DNA from: Maritimibacter sp.
Lineage (GTDB): Bacteria > Pseudomonadota > Alphaproteobacteria > Rhodobacterales > Rhodobacteraceae
Reading direction: 5' to 3'
NCBI GenBank assembly: GCA_002695005.1
Contig: NZNT01000014.1
Coordinates: 90,208-154,207 of the forward strand
DNA length: 64,000 nt
Below, one piece after another: positions 9,436 to 18,031 of this stretch. Each line of letters starts with the position of its first letter. Within the stretch, counting starts at the first letter, position 1. The notes beneath the pieces were generated by a model. The model was not told the DNA's origin and did not search any database. It was given only the letters and a program-made list of their open reading frames with translations. Made by a program: the position numbers and the translations under genes.

Positions 9436-10041
9436 ATGTTTTATCGACCAGAAGACGGCCACGGCCTTCCCCACAACCCCTTCAATGCCATCATCACGCC
9501 CCGCCCGATCGGCTGGATTTCGACCCGGTCGAGCCGGGGCATCGACAACCTCGCCCCTTATTCCTTTTTCAACGGCGTGGCCTATTCGCCGCCGCAGGTC
9601 ATGTTCGCCTCGACCTCGGGCAAGTCGGACCGGGCGCGCGGCAAGGATTCGCTGGGTAACATCGACCAGACCGGCGTGTTCTGCGTGAACGTGGTGGAGG
9701 CCGAAGCCATCGACCACATGAACGCAAGCTCGCAGACGCTTTCGGCGGGCGAGGATGAGTTTCCCCATGCCAAGGTGACGAAGGCCGCCTGTAACGAGAT
9801 CGCCTGTTCCCGCGTCGCGCTCGCCCCCGCCTCGCTCGAATGCAAGCTGAGCCAGCTCGTGACGCTGGAGGGCGAGGACAATTTCCTCGTCGTCGGTCGG
9901 GTCGTCGGTGTGCATATCCGCGACGATTGCCTCGTGGACGGCAAGTTCGACATCACGAAGTTCGGAATGGTCTCGCGACTCGGCTATCGGGACTACACGA
10001 TCATCCGCGACGCATTTGAGCTGACACGGCCGGACGATTGA
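9436..10041 (+). CDS. Flavin reductase family protein (FMN-binding split barrel)
   Basis: The 201-residue protein matches the DIM6/NTAB flavin reductase-like family. It has NAIITPRPIGWIST near the N-terminus, NLAPYSFFNGVAYSPP for the FMN phosphate/isoalloxazine region, and GVFCVNVV and FLVVGRVVGVHI strands of the split barrel. Such proteins bind FMN and reduce it with NAD(P)H or act as orphan flavoproteins. It is transcribed alone; the divergent neighbour encodes a GNAT and no partner monooxygenase is adjacent. Cytoplasmic; substrate not assigned. Confidence 0.85.
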   Translation: MFYRPEDGHGLPHNPFNAIITPRPIGWISTRSSRGIDNLAPYSFFNGVAYSPPQVMFASTSGKSDRARGKDSLGNIDQTGVFCVNVVEAEAIDHMNASSQTLSAGEDEFPHAKVTKAACNEIACSRVALAPASLECKLSQLVTLEGEDNFLVVGRVVGVHIRDDCLVDGKFDITKFGMVSRLGYRDYTIIRDAFELTRPDD

Positions 10042-10133
10042 GCCAGTCACTTTTGAATATCTGATCACCAGTTCTGGCGGATTTCCATTCACAGGCGAAG
10101 ATGCGAACGTTCTCCTGAATGAAGGAGACCGCC

Positions 10134-10511
10134 ATGACCACCACACCGCGCCAACCGCTCGACCGCGACCAGATTGTCCATTTGCGGCTCGAAGGCCTTG
10201 CGCTCACCGCTCTTGGATTTGGGTTGTTCGCGTCCAGCGGGGAGAGTTGGTGGCTCTTCGCGGTCCTGATCCTTGCGCCGGACCTGAGCGCGCTCGGCTA
10301 TCTCGCAGGGGCACGCGTGGGCGCTGTTGCCTACAACATCGCCCATGTCTTCACGGGGCCGGCCGTCGTGATCGGTCTTGGCTGGTGGGTCGGAGCGCCG
10401 CTCATCCTCGCGCTTGGCGCGATCTGGTGGAGCCATATCGCAATCGACCGGGCGGTGGGCTATGGCCTGAAGGCGCGGGGCGACTTCAAGCGGACGCATC
10501 TGTCGTTTTGA
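10134..10511 (+). CDS. DUF4260 family small membrane protein
   Basis: This protein of about 125 residues has three to four predicted hydrophobic helices, with an LEGLALTALGFGLF opening, WWLFAVLILAPDLS in the middle and an ALGAIWWSHIAIDRAVGYGLK C-terminal signature typical of DUF4260. The start at 10134 is decided by an AAGGAG ribosome site six bases upstream; an upstream in-frame start at 10119 overlaps that site and is rejected. The family has no known function. It converges with the SulP gene. Confidence 0.85.
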   Translation: MTTTPRQPLDRDQIVHLRLEGLALTALGFGLFASSGESWWLFAVLILAPDLSALGYLAGARVGAVAYNIAHVFTGPAVVIGLGWWVGAPLILALGAIWWSHIAIDRAVGYGLKARGDFKRTHLSF

Positions 10512-10537
10512 TGCAGGCGCGTTGGTCACGGCCTGCA
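10512..10537. terminator. Possible bidirectional hairpin between DUF4260 and SulP genes
   Basis: The inverted repeat TGCAGGC (10512-10518) / GCCTGCA (10531-10537) encloses a 12-nt loop. It sits just after the DUF4260 stop, between two convergent genes. No T-tract follows, so factor-independent termination is uncertain. Confidence 0.3.
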
Positions 10538-10592
10538 CTGAGACCCCGCGTCTTTAGCATTCCAGAGAAGAACGGGGCCGACGAAAAGCCGA

Positions 10593-12233
10593 TCAGTGCC
10601 CGCCAAGGATCCCCGTGCGCACCGAATAATCGACCGCGACCTGGTAGTCCGGATCGTCATCGCTATCGACCATCAGGTGCCCGGCCTTTTTCAGAAGCTG
10701 GTGACAATCCCGCGACAAGTGCCGCAGCTGGAGTTGCTTGCCCGCCGCCTCATACTTGCCCGCAATCGCCTCGATCGCCTGAAGGGCGGACTGGTCCACC
10801 ACACGGCTGTCCTCGAAGTCAACGACCACGCGCGACGGGTCGCTCTCGACATCGAACAGTTCCGTGAACCCGTCGGACGAGCCAAAGAACAACGGCCCGT
10901 TGACCTGATAGACCTTGGCCCCTTCTGGAGTCGTGTAGGTCTTGGCCCGGATACGCGTCGCGTTGCCCCAGGCATAGGCGAGCGCCGAGACGATCACGCC
11001 GACGACCACGGCGACCGCGAGGTCTTCCATCACCGTCACGACCGTCACGAGAAGGATCACGAAAGCGTCCATGCGCGGCACGCGGGTCAGGATGCGGACA
11101 GAGTTCCAGGCGAAGGTGCCGATGACGACCATGAACATCACACCCACGAGGGCGGCCAGCGGGATCTGCTCGATCAGCGGCGAGGCGAAGAGGATGAAGG
11201 ACAACAGAAACAGCGCCGCAGCGATGCCCGCGATCCGCGTGCGCCCGCCGGATTTCACGTTGATCATCGACTGGCCGATCATGGCGCAACCGCCCATGCC
11301 GCCGAAGAACCCCGTCACCGTGTTGGCCACGCCCTGCGCGATACACTCCTGCGATGCGCCGCCACGTTGGCCGGTCATCTCGCCCACGAGGTTCAGGGTC
11401 AGCAGGCTTTCGATTAGACCGATGGCCGCAAGGATTACCGCGTAGGGCAGGATGATCTGGAGCGTCTCCAGATTGAACGGCACCATCGGGATGTGAAACG
11501 GCGGCAGGCCGCCCTTGATCGTGGCAAGGTCGCCGACGCGCGGCACGTCGATGCCGAAGCCGATCACCACGGCGGCGACGATTCCGATCCCGGCAAGCGG
11601 CGCGGGGACGACGCGCGTGATCTTGGGCATCGCCCAGATCACCAGCATCGTCAGCGCCACGAGGCCGAGCATGGTGTAAAGCGGCATACCCGAGAGCCAT
11701 TCGCCCCCGCCCATGCCGTGCCCCGTGGCCTCCATCGTGCCCGGCACCTTGAACTGCGTGAGCTGCGCGAGAAAGATCACGATGGCGAGCCCGTTGACGA
11801 AGCCCAACATCACCGGATGCGGCACGAGCCGGATGAACTTGCCCCAATGCATGACCCCCGCGAAGACCTGGATCAGCCCCATAAGGACGACGGCGGCGAA
11901 GAGGTATTCCACCCCGTGCTGCGCCACCAGCGCGACCATGACCACGGCCAGCGCGCCGGTGGCCCCCGAAATCATGCCCGGACGCCCGCCGAAGACGGCT
12001 GTGATGAGCCCCACGAGGAAGGCCGCGTAGAGGCCAACGAGCGGATGGACCCCCGCGACGAAGGCGAAGGCGACCGCTTCGGGCACCAAGGCCAGCGCCA
12101 CGGTGAGGCCCGACAGCAGCTCGATCCGGATGCGCCCGGCGTTCAGCGGGCTGCCCGGCGCGATGCGCAGGTCGGGAGTCTCTATGCGGTTGGCAAATCG
12201 CGCCAGCAGGGCTCGGGCCACGGGGCACCTCAT
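10593..12233 (-). CDS. SulP family inorganic anion transporter with STAS domain
   Basis: This 546-residue membrane protein has the SulP transporter domain: LSGLTVALALVPEAVAFAF early, GATGALAVVMVALV, and a QSMINVKSGGRTRIAG segment, with about 10-12 transmembrane helices. A C-terminal cytoplasmic STAS domain follows (VVVDFEDSRVVDQSALQAIE). SulP proteins carry sulfate, bicarbonate or other anions; the substrate cannot be set from sequence alone, though bicarbonate/sulfate are usual. I chose the ATG at 12233 because the upstream extension to 12302 lacks membrane or family features. It is divergent from mtnP. Confidence 0.9.
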   Translation of the reverse strand: MRCPVARALLARFANRIETPDLRIAPGSPLNAGRIRIELLSGLTVALALVPEAVAFAFVAGVHPLVGLYAAFLVGLITAVFGGRPGMISGATGALAVVMVALVAQHGVEYLFAAVVLMGLIQVFAGVMHWGKFIRLVPHPVMLGFVNGLAIVIFLAQLTQFKVPGTMEATGHGMGGGEWLSGMPLYTMLGLVALTMLVIWAMPKITRVVPAPLAGIGIVAAVVIGFGIDVPRVGDLATIKGGLPPFHIPMVPFNLETLQIILPYAVILAAIGLIESLLTLNLVGEMTGQRGGASQECIAQGVANTVTGFFGGMGGCAMIGQSMINVKSGGRTRIAGIAAALFLLSFILFASPLIEQIPLAALVGVMFMVVIGTFAWNSVRILTRVPRMDAFVILLVTVVTVMEDLAVAVVVGVIVSALAYAWGNATRIRAKTYTTPEGAKVYQVNGPLFFGSSDGFTELFDVESDPSRVVVDFEDSRVVDQSALQAIEAIAGKYEAAGKQLQLRHLSRDCHQLLKKAGHLMVDSDDDPDYQVAVDYSVRTGILGGH

Positions 12234-12394
12234 GTAGGGATTGATTGTTCGCGCGCCCCTCCTATCGCCGCAATGCAGAAAAGACCACCCGCAATCCCGC
12301 AAAACCCTGTCCCGCAGGGTGCAAGGCTTGGCCCGATCCGCTTGCTTCGGCCCCGTAAGGCTGCTTCACTCGCCGCGAGTGACAGGAGGGCAGG

Positions 12395-13267
12395 ATGGCG
12401 GAAACCATGATCGGCGTGATCGGAGGATCGGGCCTTTACGAGATCGAGGGCTTGGAGGGCGCGGACTGGGTCACGATCCAGACGCCGTGGGGTGACCCGT
12501 CCGATCAGGTGCTGACCGGCACGCTCGACGGGGTGCGCATGGCCTTTCTGCCCCGCCACGGGCGCGGGCATGTCCATACTCCGACCACGGTGCCCTATCG
12601 CGCCAACATCCATGCGCTGAAATCGCTGGGTGTGACCGACATCATCTCGGTCTCCGCCTGCGGGTCGTTCCGCGAGGATATGGCACCGGGCGATTTCGTG
12701 ATCCTCGACCAGTTCATCGACCGGACCGTAGCGCGAGAGAAAAGCTTCTTCGGCACCGGCTGCGTCGCCCATGTGAGCCTCGCCCACCCGATCTGCGCGC
12801 GGCTGGCCGATGCCTGTCTGACGGCGGCACGGGAGGCCGGGGTCAGCGTCCACAACGGCGGCACCTACCTGTGCATGGAGGGGCCACAGTTCTCGACCCT
12901 CGCCGAATCGAAGCTCTACCGTGAGGTCTGGGGCTGCGACGTGATCGGCATGACCAACATGCCGGAGGCCAAGCTCGCCCGCGAGGCCGAGATCGACTAT
13001 GCCTCCGTCGCCATGATCACCGATTACGACAGCTGGCATCCGCACCATGGCGAGGTCGACATTGCCGAGATCATCGCCACGCTGGGCGCAAATTCCGAGA
13101 ACGCGCGCAACCTGATCGCCCGCCTGCCCGCGCTTCTGGGCGCGACCCGTGAAGCCTGCCCGCACGGCTGCGACAAGGCTCTGGAGTTCGCAATCATGAC
13201 GGCCCCGGAAAAGCGCGACCCCGATCTTGTCGCGAAGCTCACCACAGTGGCGGGCCGCGTCCTTTGA
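12395..13267 (+). CDS. mtnP: S-methyl-5'-thioadenosine phosphorylase
   Basis: The 290-residue enzyme cleaves 5'-methylthioadenosine with phosphate to adenine and methylthioribose 1-phosphate. The phosphate-binding GGSGLY is at residues 10-15, FLPRHGRGH follows, and MEGPQFSTLAES and IGMTNMPEAKLAREAEI mark the MTAP branch of the PNP family. An AGGAGG-type ribosome site precedes the ATG. Its stop overlaps the start of the DUF2927 gene, and apt lies two genes on, so the adenine released can be turned directly into AMP. Confidence 0.95.
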   Translation: MAETMIGVIGGSGLYEIEGLEGADWVTIQTPWGDPSDQVLTGTLDGVRMAFLPRHGRGHVHTPTTVPYRANIHALKSLGVTDIISVSACGSFREDMAPGDFVILDQFIDRTVAREKSFFGTGCVAHVSLAHPICARLADACLTAAREAGVSVHNGGTYLCMEGPQFSTLAESKLYREVWGCDVIGMTNMPEAKLAREAEIDYASVAMITDYDSWHPHHGEVDIAEIIATLGANSENARNLIARLPALLGATREACPHGCDKALEFAIMTAPEKRDPDLVAKLTTVAGRVL

Positions 13268-13932
13268 TCTGGCGGGCCGCGCTTTTCGCGGCGCTTCTGC
13301 CGGGGGCCGCGCTGGCACAGGAATTCGTCGAGGCGCGCGGACCGATGAGCGACGACGATTTCTACAACGCCGTCGCCTGTGGGGCCGAGCCGGGCGGGGA
13401 ATGCCGCAAGCCGTTCGTGCGGTGGGAACGGGAGGGACGGCCGATCCGCATCGCGATCCGGCAGATGGACGACGCCTATCTCGGTGGCAAACGCCTGCGC
13501 GCCTTCGCAGCGTTGGAACGGGCGATACAGGAGTTGAACGGCGCAGAAGCTGGCGTGCGGCTTGTCGAAGTCGACGAAGGCGCGGAAGCGGAAATCGAAC
13601 TGTTCTTTTTCGACCTCGAACGCGGTGAACCGATCGCGGGCACGGGGATCGAGGGCGTGGACGGCTCGCCCCTCGGCGGAGCCTCCACCCGCGTGCTGTT
13701 CGAGCGCGAGACCGGGCGCATCCGGCAGGTGGCCGTGATCTTCTCCACCACGCTCCAGATTCGTGCCTATGAGAGCGTCATGCTGGAAGAGTTGACACAG
13801 GCAATGGGGTTGATGACGGACATCCGAAACCCGCATTACGACGAAACCTCTGTCTTCGCGCAGGACACGAATGCCTCGACGGCGCTCGGCCCGCAAGACA
13901 TCATGGCCCTGCAACGCCACTATGCCCGCTGA
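13264..13932 (+). CDS. Secreted DUF2927 domain protein
   Basis: The 222-residue product starts at a TTG that overlaps the mtnP stop (TTGA), indicating translational coupling. A signal peptide is clear (IWRAALFAALLPGAALA, cleavage before QEF). The mature part carries the DUF2927 domain, with RLRAFAALERAIQELNGAEAG and a C-terminal ESVMLEELTQAMGLMTD. The latter resembles the predicted peptidase-like helix of the family but has no HExxH. It would be periplasmic. Why an exported protein is coupled to purine salvage genes is unclear. Family call good; function unknown. Confidence 0.85.
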   Translation: MIWRAALFAALLPGAALAQEFVEARGPMSDDDFYNAVACGAEPGGECRKPFVRWEREGRPIRIAIRQMDDAYLGGKRLRAFAALERAIQELNGAEAGVRLVEVDEGAEAEIELFFFDLERGEPIAGTGIEGVDGSPLGGASTRVLFERETGRIRQVAVIFSTTLQIRAYESVMLEELTQAMGLMTDIRNPHYDETSVFAQDTNASTALGPQDIMALQRHYAR

Positions 13933-13943
13933 AGGAGCCCGCC

Positions 13944-14276
13944 ATGCGCCGTCTCGTCCCTGCCGCCTTCCTTTCCCTCTGTTCCGCCCTGCCCGCGCAG
14001 GCCGACGGGTTCGTGATGGGGGCCGGCCGATGGGATTGCGCCAGGGCGCTGGAAGCGGCCAACTCTGGCGAAGGCATGGCCTATGAGCAACTCGTCGGCT
14101 GGCTCATGGGTTTCTGGTCGCACGCCACCTTCACGCGCGAGACGGGCTTTGTCGATATTGTCGAGGAGGTCGGTGGGCTCAAGATCTTCGAGCTGACCAT
14201 GACCGAATGTCAGCGTGCACCCGGCGACACGCTCCTTTATGTGGTGAGCCGTTCCATGATCGAAAATACGAAGTGA
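13944..14276 (+). CDS. Small secreted protein, HdeA/HdeB-like in outline
   Basis: The 110-residue product has a signal peptide ([20 protein letters not shown], cleaved before DGF). The short mature domain has two cysteines (WDCARAL and [10 protein letters not shown]) that could form one disulfide. The spacing of Cys, LVGWLMGFW and the C-terminal ECQ..P...L..VV pattern recalls the HdeA/HdeB periplasmic chaperone-like fold, but I would not assign it firmly. AAGGAG precedes the ATG; the gene ends 4 bases before apt, so it belongs to the mtnP operon. Confidence 0.6.
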   Translation: MRRLVPAAFLSLCSALPAQADGFVMGAGRWDCARALEAANSGEGMAYEQLVGWLMGFWSHATFTRETGFVDIVEEVGGLKIFELTMTECQRAPGDTLLYVVSRSMIENTK

Positions 14277-14280
14277 CCCC

Positions 14281-14811
14281 ATGAAAACCGTCAAGGACTA
14301 CATCCGCACCATCGTCGACTTCCCCCACGAGGGGATCATGTTCCGCGATGTGACCACGCTCTTCTCCGACCCGCGTGGCTTCCGCATGTGCATCGACCAG
14401 ATGCTTCACCCCTATGCCGGCACCCGGATCGACAAGGTCGCGGGGCTGGAGGCGCGGGGCTTCATCATCGGCGGTGCCATCGCGCACCAGCTTTCTGTCG
14501 GCTTCACACCGATCCGCAAGAAGGGAAAATTGCCGGGTGCCACGGTGAGCCAGGCCTATGAACTCGAATACGGCGAGGCGGTGATGGAAATCCACGACGA
14601 CGCGATCCAGCCCGGCGAACGTGTCTTGCTCGTCGACGACCTCCTGGCCACGGGCGGCACGGCAGCGGCGGGCATCCAGCTTATCGAACGGTTGGGCGGC
14701 GAGGTGGTGGGCTGCGCTTTCATCGTCGACCTGCCGGAGCTTGGCGGCCACGCCAAACTCGACGGGATGGGCATGGCCGTTCATACGCTTTGCGACTTTG
14801 AAGGCGCGTAG
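14281..14811 (+). CDS. apt: Adenine phosphoribosyltransferase
   Basis: The 176-residue enzyme makes AMP from adenine and PRPP. The PRPP-binding loop [16 protein letters not shown] lies at about residues 117-132. The APT-specific [15 protein letters not shown]-terminal segment and the [14 protein letters not shown] segment are present, and length matches the family. It is the last gene of the mtnP operon and is followed by a strong hairpin. Together with mtnP it forms a two-step route for recycling adenine from methylthioadenosine, a by-product of polyamine and quorum-signal synthesis. Confidence 0.95.
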   Translation: MKTVKDYIRTIVDFPHEGIMFRDVTTLFSDPRGFRMCIDQMLHPYAGTRIDKVAGLEARGFIIGGAIAHQLSVGFTPIRKKGKLPGATVSQAYELEYGEAVMEIHDDAIQPGERVLLVDDLLATGGTAAAGIQLIERLGGEVVGCAFIVDLPELGGHAKLDGMGMAVHTLCDFEGA

Positions 14812-14895
14812 ACGTTTTCTTAACGACTCGCTCCTACCGTCAACTTTGGTTCGTGGGAGCACGGACCGCTGCTTGATCAGCACGTCCCCCCGTGC

Positions 14896-14926
14896 AGCGC
14901 CCCGCCATCCCCCTCGGCGGGGCGCT
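14896..14926 (+). terminator. Terminator after the mtnP-apt operon
   Basis: A perfect 11-bp stem AGCGCCCCGCC / GGCGGGGCGCT has a 9-nt loop and is followed by TTC. It lies about 85 bases after the apt stop. The T-tract is short, but the stem is very stable. Confidence 0.65.
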
Positions 14927-15009
14927 TTCACATGGTCGCCATGCCTTGTGAGGCCTGTGTCACCTGTCACCAGACCTGAGCGCGCCGCAGGCGCACAATT
15001 TGGCAACAG

Positions 15010-16428
15010 CTACCGCTCCAGCATCACGCCGGGGTTCATGATGCCGTCCGGATCCAGCGCCGCCTTGATCGCGCGCATCGCCGCAGCCTTGGCCGGATCG
15101 CCGTAGCGGGCGAGGTCCGCGACCTTTAGCCGGCCGATCCCGTGTTCAGCCGAGAACGAGCCCCCCTTTTCGGCCACGAGGTCATAGACCACCGCCGCGA
15201 CCGCGCCGCGCTTGTCGCGCAGGCTGTCGCGCGCCACGCCCTTGGGCGGGAAGATATTGTAGTGCAGGTTGCCGTCGCCCAAGTGGCCGAACACGTTGAT
15301 CCGGAAATTCCCAAGCGCGGCCACCGCGGCCCCCGCATGTTCCAGAAACGCGGGGATTTCGGACAGGGGCAGCGAAATGTCATGGGAAGAAACGGAGCCG
15401 ATCCGCCGGTTCGCTTCGGGGATTTCCTCACGCATCTGCCACAGTTCGGCCCTCTGCGTTTCGCTGCTCGCGATAACGCCGTCGTGGGCAAGGCTTGCTT
15501 CGAGCGCCGCCTCGAAGAGCCCCGTGAGGGCGGCGTCGGGATCGTCCTCAGCACCAAGGCCGAGGTCGATCAGCACCGACCAGTCCGGCACCGGGTCCAT
15601 CGGGCACCGCGCCGGGCAATCGGTTTCGACGAGGAATCGCGGCCCCTGCCCCGACACCAGCTCGAACGCGCTGATCCCCGGCCCGATCCGCGCGCCTGCG
15701 AGCGCCAGTAGCTCCAGCGCCGCCGCCGGGCTTTCAACTGCAATGAGTGCGGTCCCTGTGCGGGCGGGGCGAGGGAAAAGCCGCATCGACGCCGCCGTGA
15801 TGATGCCCAGCGTGCCTTCGGCCCCCACGAGAATCCCGCGCAGGTCGTAGCCGGTGTTGTCTTTCCTGAGCCGCTTCAACCCGTGCCAGATCGTGCCGTC
15901 CGGCAGCACGGCCTCCAGCCCGAGGCATAGCTCGCGCGTGTTCCCGTAACGCAGGACGTTCACGCCGCCTGCATTGGTGGAGAGGATACCACCCAGCCGC
16001 GCGGAGCCTTCCGAGGCCAGCGACATTGGGAACAGCCGGTCCTCGGCTTCGGCCGCCGATTGCAAGTCCGCCAAGATCACGCCCGCTTCCGCGATCACCA
16101 CGTTTTCAGTCGGATAAACGCCGCGCACCTGCGTCATGCGTTCGAGCGACAGGATCACCGGGCGCGGCCCCTCGGCCATGATCTGACCGCCGACGAGCCC
16201 GGTCCCGCCGCCATAGGGCACCACGGCAACCCGCGCCTTGAGGGCCGCGCGAACGACCTTCGCCACGTCTTCGGTCGATCCCGGCGCGACCAGCAGGCCC
16301 TCGCCGCCTTGAAACAGCCCGCGCGGTTCTTCCAGATAAGCAGGTGTCAGGGGGCGGAACGCGGCCTCGGGCAGCGCGTCGCGCAGGCGGGCCTCGAAAG
16401 CCGCATCGGCAGGATTGAGATCGCTCAT
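15010..16428 (-). CDS. FAD-linked oxidase, GlcD/D-2-hydroxyacid dehydrogenase type
   Basis: The 472-residue flavoenzyme has a PCMH FAD-binding domain (VAVVPYGGGTGLVGG, then ARLGGILSTNAGGVNVLRYG and LVGAEGTLGIITAA). The FAD-oxidase C-terminal domain carries the metal-site histidines in VFGHLGDGNLHYNI and the SAEHGIGRLK signature. These define the D-lactate/D-2-hydroxyglutarate/glycolate dehydrogenase group. GlcE and GlcF partners are not adjacent, so a single-subunit D-2-hydroxyacid dehydrogenase is more likely than glycolate oxidase. The electron acceptor is unknown. Confidence 0.9.
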   Translation of the reverse strand: MSDLNPADAAFEARLRDALPEAAFRPLTPAYLEEPRGLFQGGEGLLVAPGSTEDVAKVVRAALKARVAVVPYGGGTGLVGGQIMAEGPRPVILSLERMTQVRGVYPTENVVIAEAGVILADLQSAAEAEDRLFPMSLASEGSARLGGILSTNAGGVNVLRYGNTRELCLGLEAVLPDGTIWHGLKRLRKDNTGYDLRGILVGAEGTLGIITAASMRLFPRPARTGTALIAVESPAAALELLALAGARIGPGISAFELVSGQGPRFLVETDCPARCPMDPVPDWSVLIDLGLGAEDDPDAALTGLFEAALEASLAHDGVIASSETQRAELWQMREEIPEANRRIGSVSSHDISLPLSEIPAFLEHAGAAVAALGNFRINVFGHLGDGNLHYNIFPPKGVARDSLRDKRGAVAAVVYDLVAEKGGSFSAEHGIGRLKVADLARYGDPAKAAAMRAIKAALDPDGIMNPGVMLER

Positions 16429-16464
16429 GGAAACTGGATGGCACCCAAACGGGCGCGGGGCAAG

Positions 16465-17277
16465 TCAGTCGAGCATGCCCGGTTGAAGCACCATCACCGT
16501 TGGTCGTCCCGGCAGCGTGTCCATCGACAGCGTGATCTCTCCGATCCCCGCATCGACCACGTCGAAGTCCCCGTCGCGCATCCCGCCAAGGAACCGGTCG
16601 AGCGTGTAGCGCCCGAACCAGTGCATCGGAATGACCACGCGGGCACGCAGCCGCTCCATCACGCGGATCATGCTCTGCGTGTCGAGCGAAACGCCCCCGT
16701 CCACGGCCGCCATCACCACGTCCAGCCGCCCGATCTCGGCATACTGGCCCGCGTCGGGAACGTGGTGGAGGTGGCCCAGATGCCCAATGCACAGGCCGGC
16801 CACCTCGAACACGAAAATTGAATTTCCATCTTCGACAAGACTTTCATAGCCACGAATGTCGGTATGGATGTTGCGGATCAGCGCCTCACCAAGGTCGAGT
16901 TCGTGGTTTCGCTGGCCGTCGCCATCCGCCCAGCCCTGTAACACGTTCGGGATGTCCGGGTCGGGCGACCATGTGAAGTGGCTGATATGGGCGTTGTTCA
17001 TCGTCACCACGTCCGGGATCAGGTCGGCCCCGCCCTGATCGCCCGTGTAATCGGTGATGAAGGCGAGCCCGCCCTCGGTCTGGATCAGGAACGAGGCATG
17101 GCCGACATAGGAAATGCGCACACTCTCGGCCGGCACCGGGTCGGTGTAGGAGGCAAGCTGGACATAGGGGGCCGCCATGTTCTGCGCGAGCGCGTGACAA
17201 TGGGACTCGATGCGCTCCTGCGCGGCGAGTGGCGTGGCGGTGAGGGTCAGGGCGGCGGCAAGGCGGATCATGGACAT
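16465..17277 (-). CDS. Secreted metallo-beta-lactamase-fold hydrolase
   Basis: The 270-residue product starts at ATG 17277 with a signal peptide (MSMIRLAAALTLTATPLAA, cleaved before QER). The body fits the MBL-fold/UlaG-like group: YVGHASFLIQTEGGLAFITD at the start, then MNNAHISHFTW, CIGHLGHLHHVP and VVIPMHWFGRYT supplying metal-ligand histidines. The usual HxHxDH motif is degenerate (NNAHISHF), so catalysis by the standard two-metal mechanism is not certain. It lies 36 bases from the FAD oxidase in the same orientation and may be co-transcribed with it. Periplasmic; substrate unknown. Confidence 0.8.
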   Translation of the reverse strand: MSMIRLAAALTLTATPLAAQERIESHCHALAQNMAAPYVQLASYTDPVPAESVRISYVGHASFLIQTEGGLAFITDYTGDQGGADLIPDVVTMNNAHISHFTWSPDPDIPNVLQGWADGDGQRNHELDLGEALIRNIHTDIRGYESLVEDGNSIFVFEVAGLCIGHLGHLHHVPDAGQYAEIGRLDVVMAAVDGGVSLDTQSMIRVMERLRARVVIPMHWFGRYTLDRFLGGMRDGDFDVVDAGIGEITLSMDTLPGRPTVMVLQPGMLD

Positions 17278-17446
17278 GGCCCGCATCCTGCCATGGATCA
17301 CGGGCCTGTCGCCTCAACTCCGTGTGAGGGCGTGCCTGACCTTGGTCAGCGTTGACCCGGCACATGGCGCACGAGCTTGTCGAGCGTCTGGCCGCAGAAC
17401 ATGAGCGGTCCTGCGTCGCCGGCGTCAACTTGAAGAAAGCTGTTGG

Positions 17447-18031
17447 TCAGCCCGCGTCCGTCCGCCCCCGCCGGTCGGCACGGAGCGCGGCATACAGGAC
17501 GTGGTTGCGCCAACGTCCGTTGATCTGGAGGTAGCTCTGCGCCACGCCTTCGTATTTGAAGCCGCATTTCTCCAGCACCCCGCGCGAGGCGGTGTTTTCC
17601 GGCAGGCAGCCCGCCTCGAGCCGCGAAAGGTCCATCTCGGTGAAGGCGTGGTTCACCACGGCGTCGAGCGCCTCACGCATGTAACCCTGCCGAGCGAAAG
17701 GTTCGCCGACCCAGTATCCGCAGGTGGCCGACTGGGCCGGGCCGCGCCGCACGTTGTCCACCGTGATCGCGCCGAGCAGCACATTGTCGTGGCGGCGGAT
17801 GATGAGGAGCGGCAGGGCCGAGCCTTGAGAGACCGAGCGATTCACCCAATAGACCCGGTTCGTGAAGCCCTTGCGCGTCAGGTGGTCGGCAGTCCAGGTC
17901 GGCTCCCACGGCGTGAGAAACGCGCGGCTGGAGGCGCGAAGCTCGGTCCATGCGTGGAAATCGCCGTGGTTGAGCGGGCGAAGGGTCAGCCGCTCGGTAT
18001 CGATCCGGACCTTTTTCGGCCGCCGGAGCAT
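17447..18031 (-). CDS. GNAT acetyltransferase, RimJ/RimL-like
   Basis: The 194-residue product has the RimJ-type opening IDTERLTLRPLNHGDFHAW. The acetyl-CoA core GYWVGEPFARQGYMREALDAVV follows, then the CLPENTASRGVLEKCGFKYEG segment typical of ribosomal-protein N-acetyltransferases. Its ATG (18031-18029) shares one base with the M16 peptidase stop (TGATG), indicating coupled translation at the end of the cox-thrC-M16 run. The target protein is unknown. Confidence 0.88.
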   Translation of the reverse strand: MLRRPKKVRIDTERLTLRPLNHGDFHAWTELRASSRAFLTPWEPTWTADHLTRKGFTNRVYWVNRSVSQGSALPLLIIRRHDNVLLGAITVDNVRRGPAQSATCGYWVGEPFARQGYMREALDAVVNHAFTEMDLSRLEAGCLPENTASRGVLEKCGFKYEGVAQSYLQINGRWRNHVLYAALRADRRGRTDAG

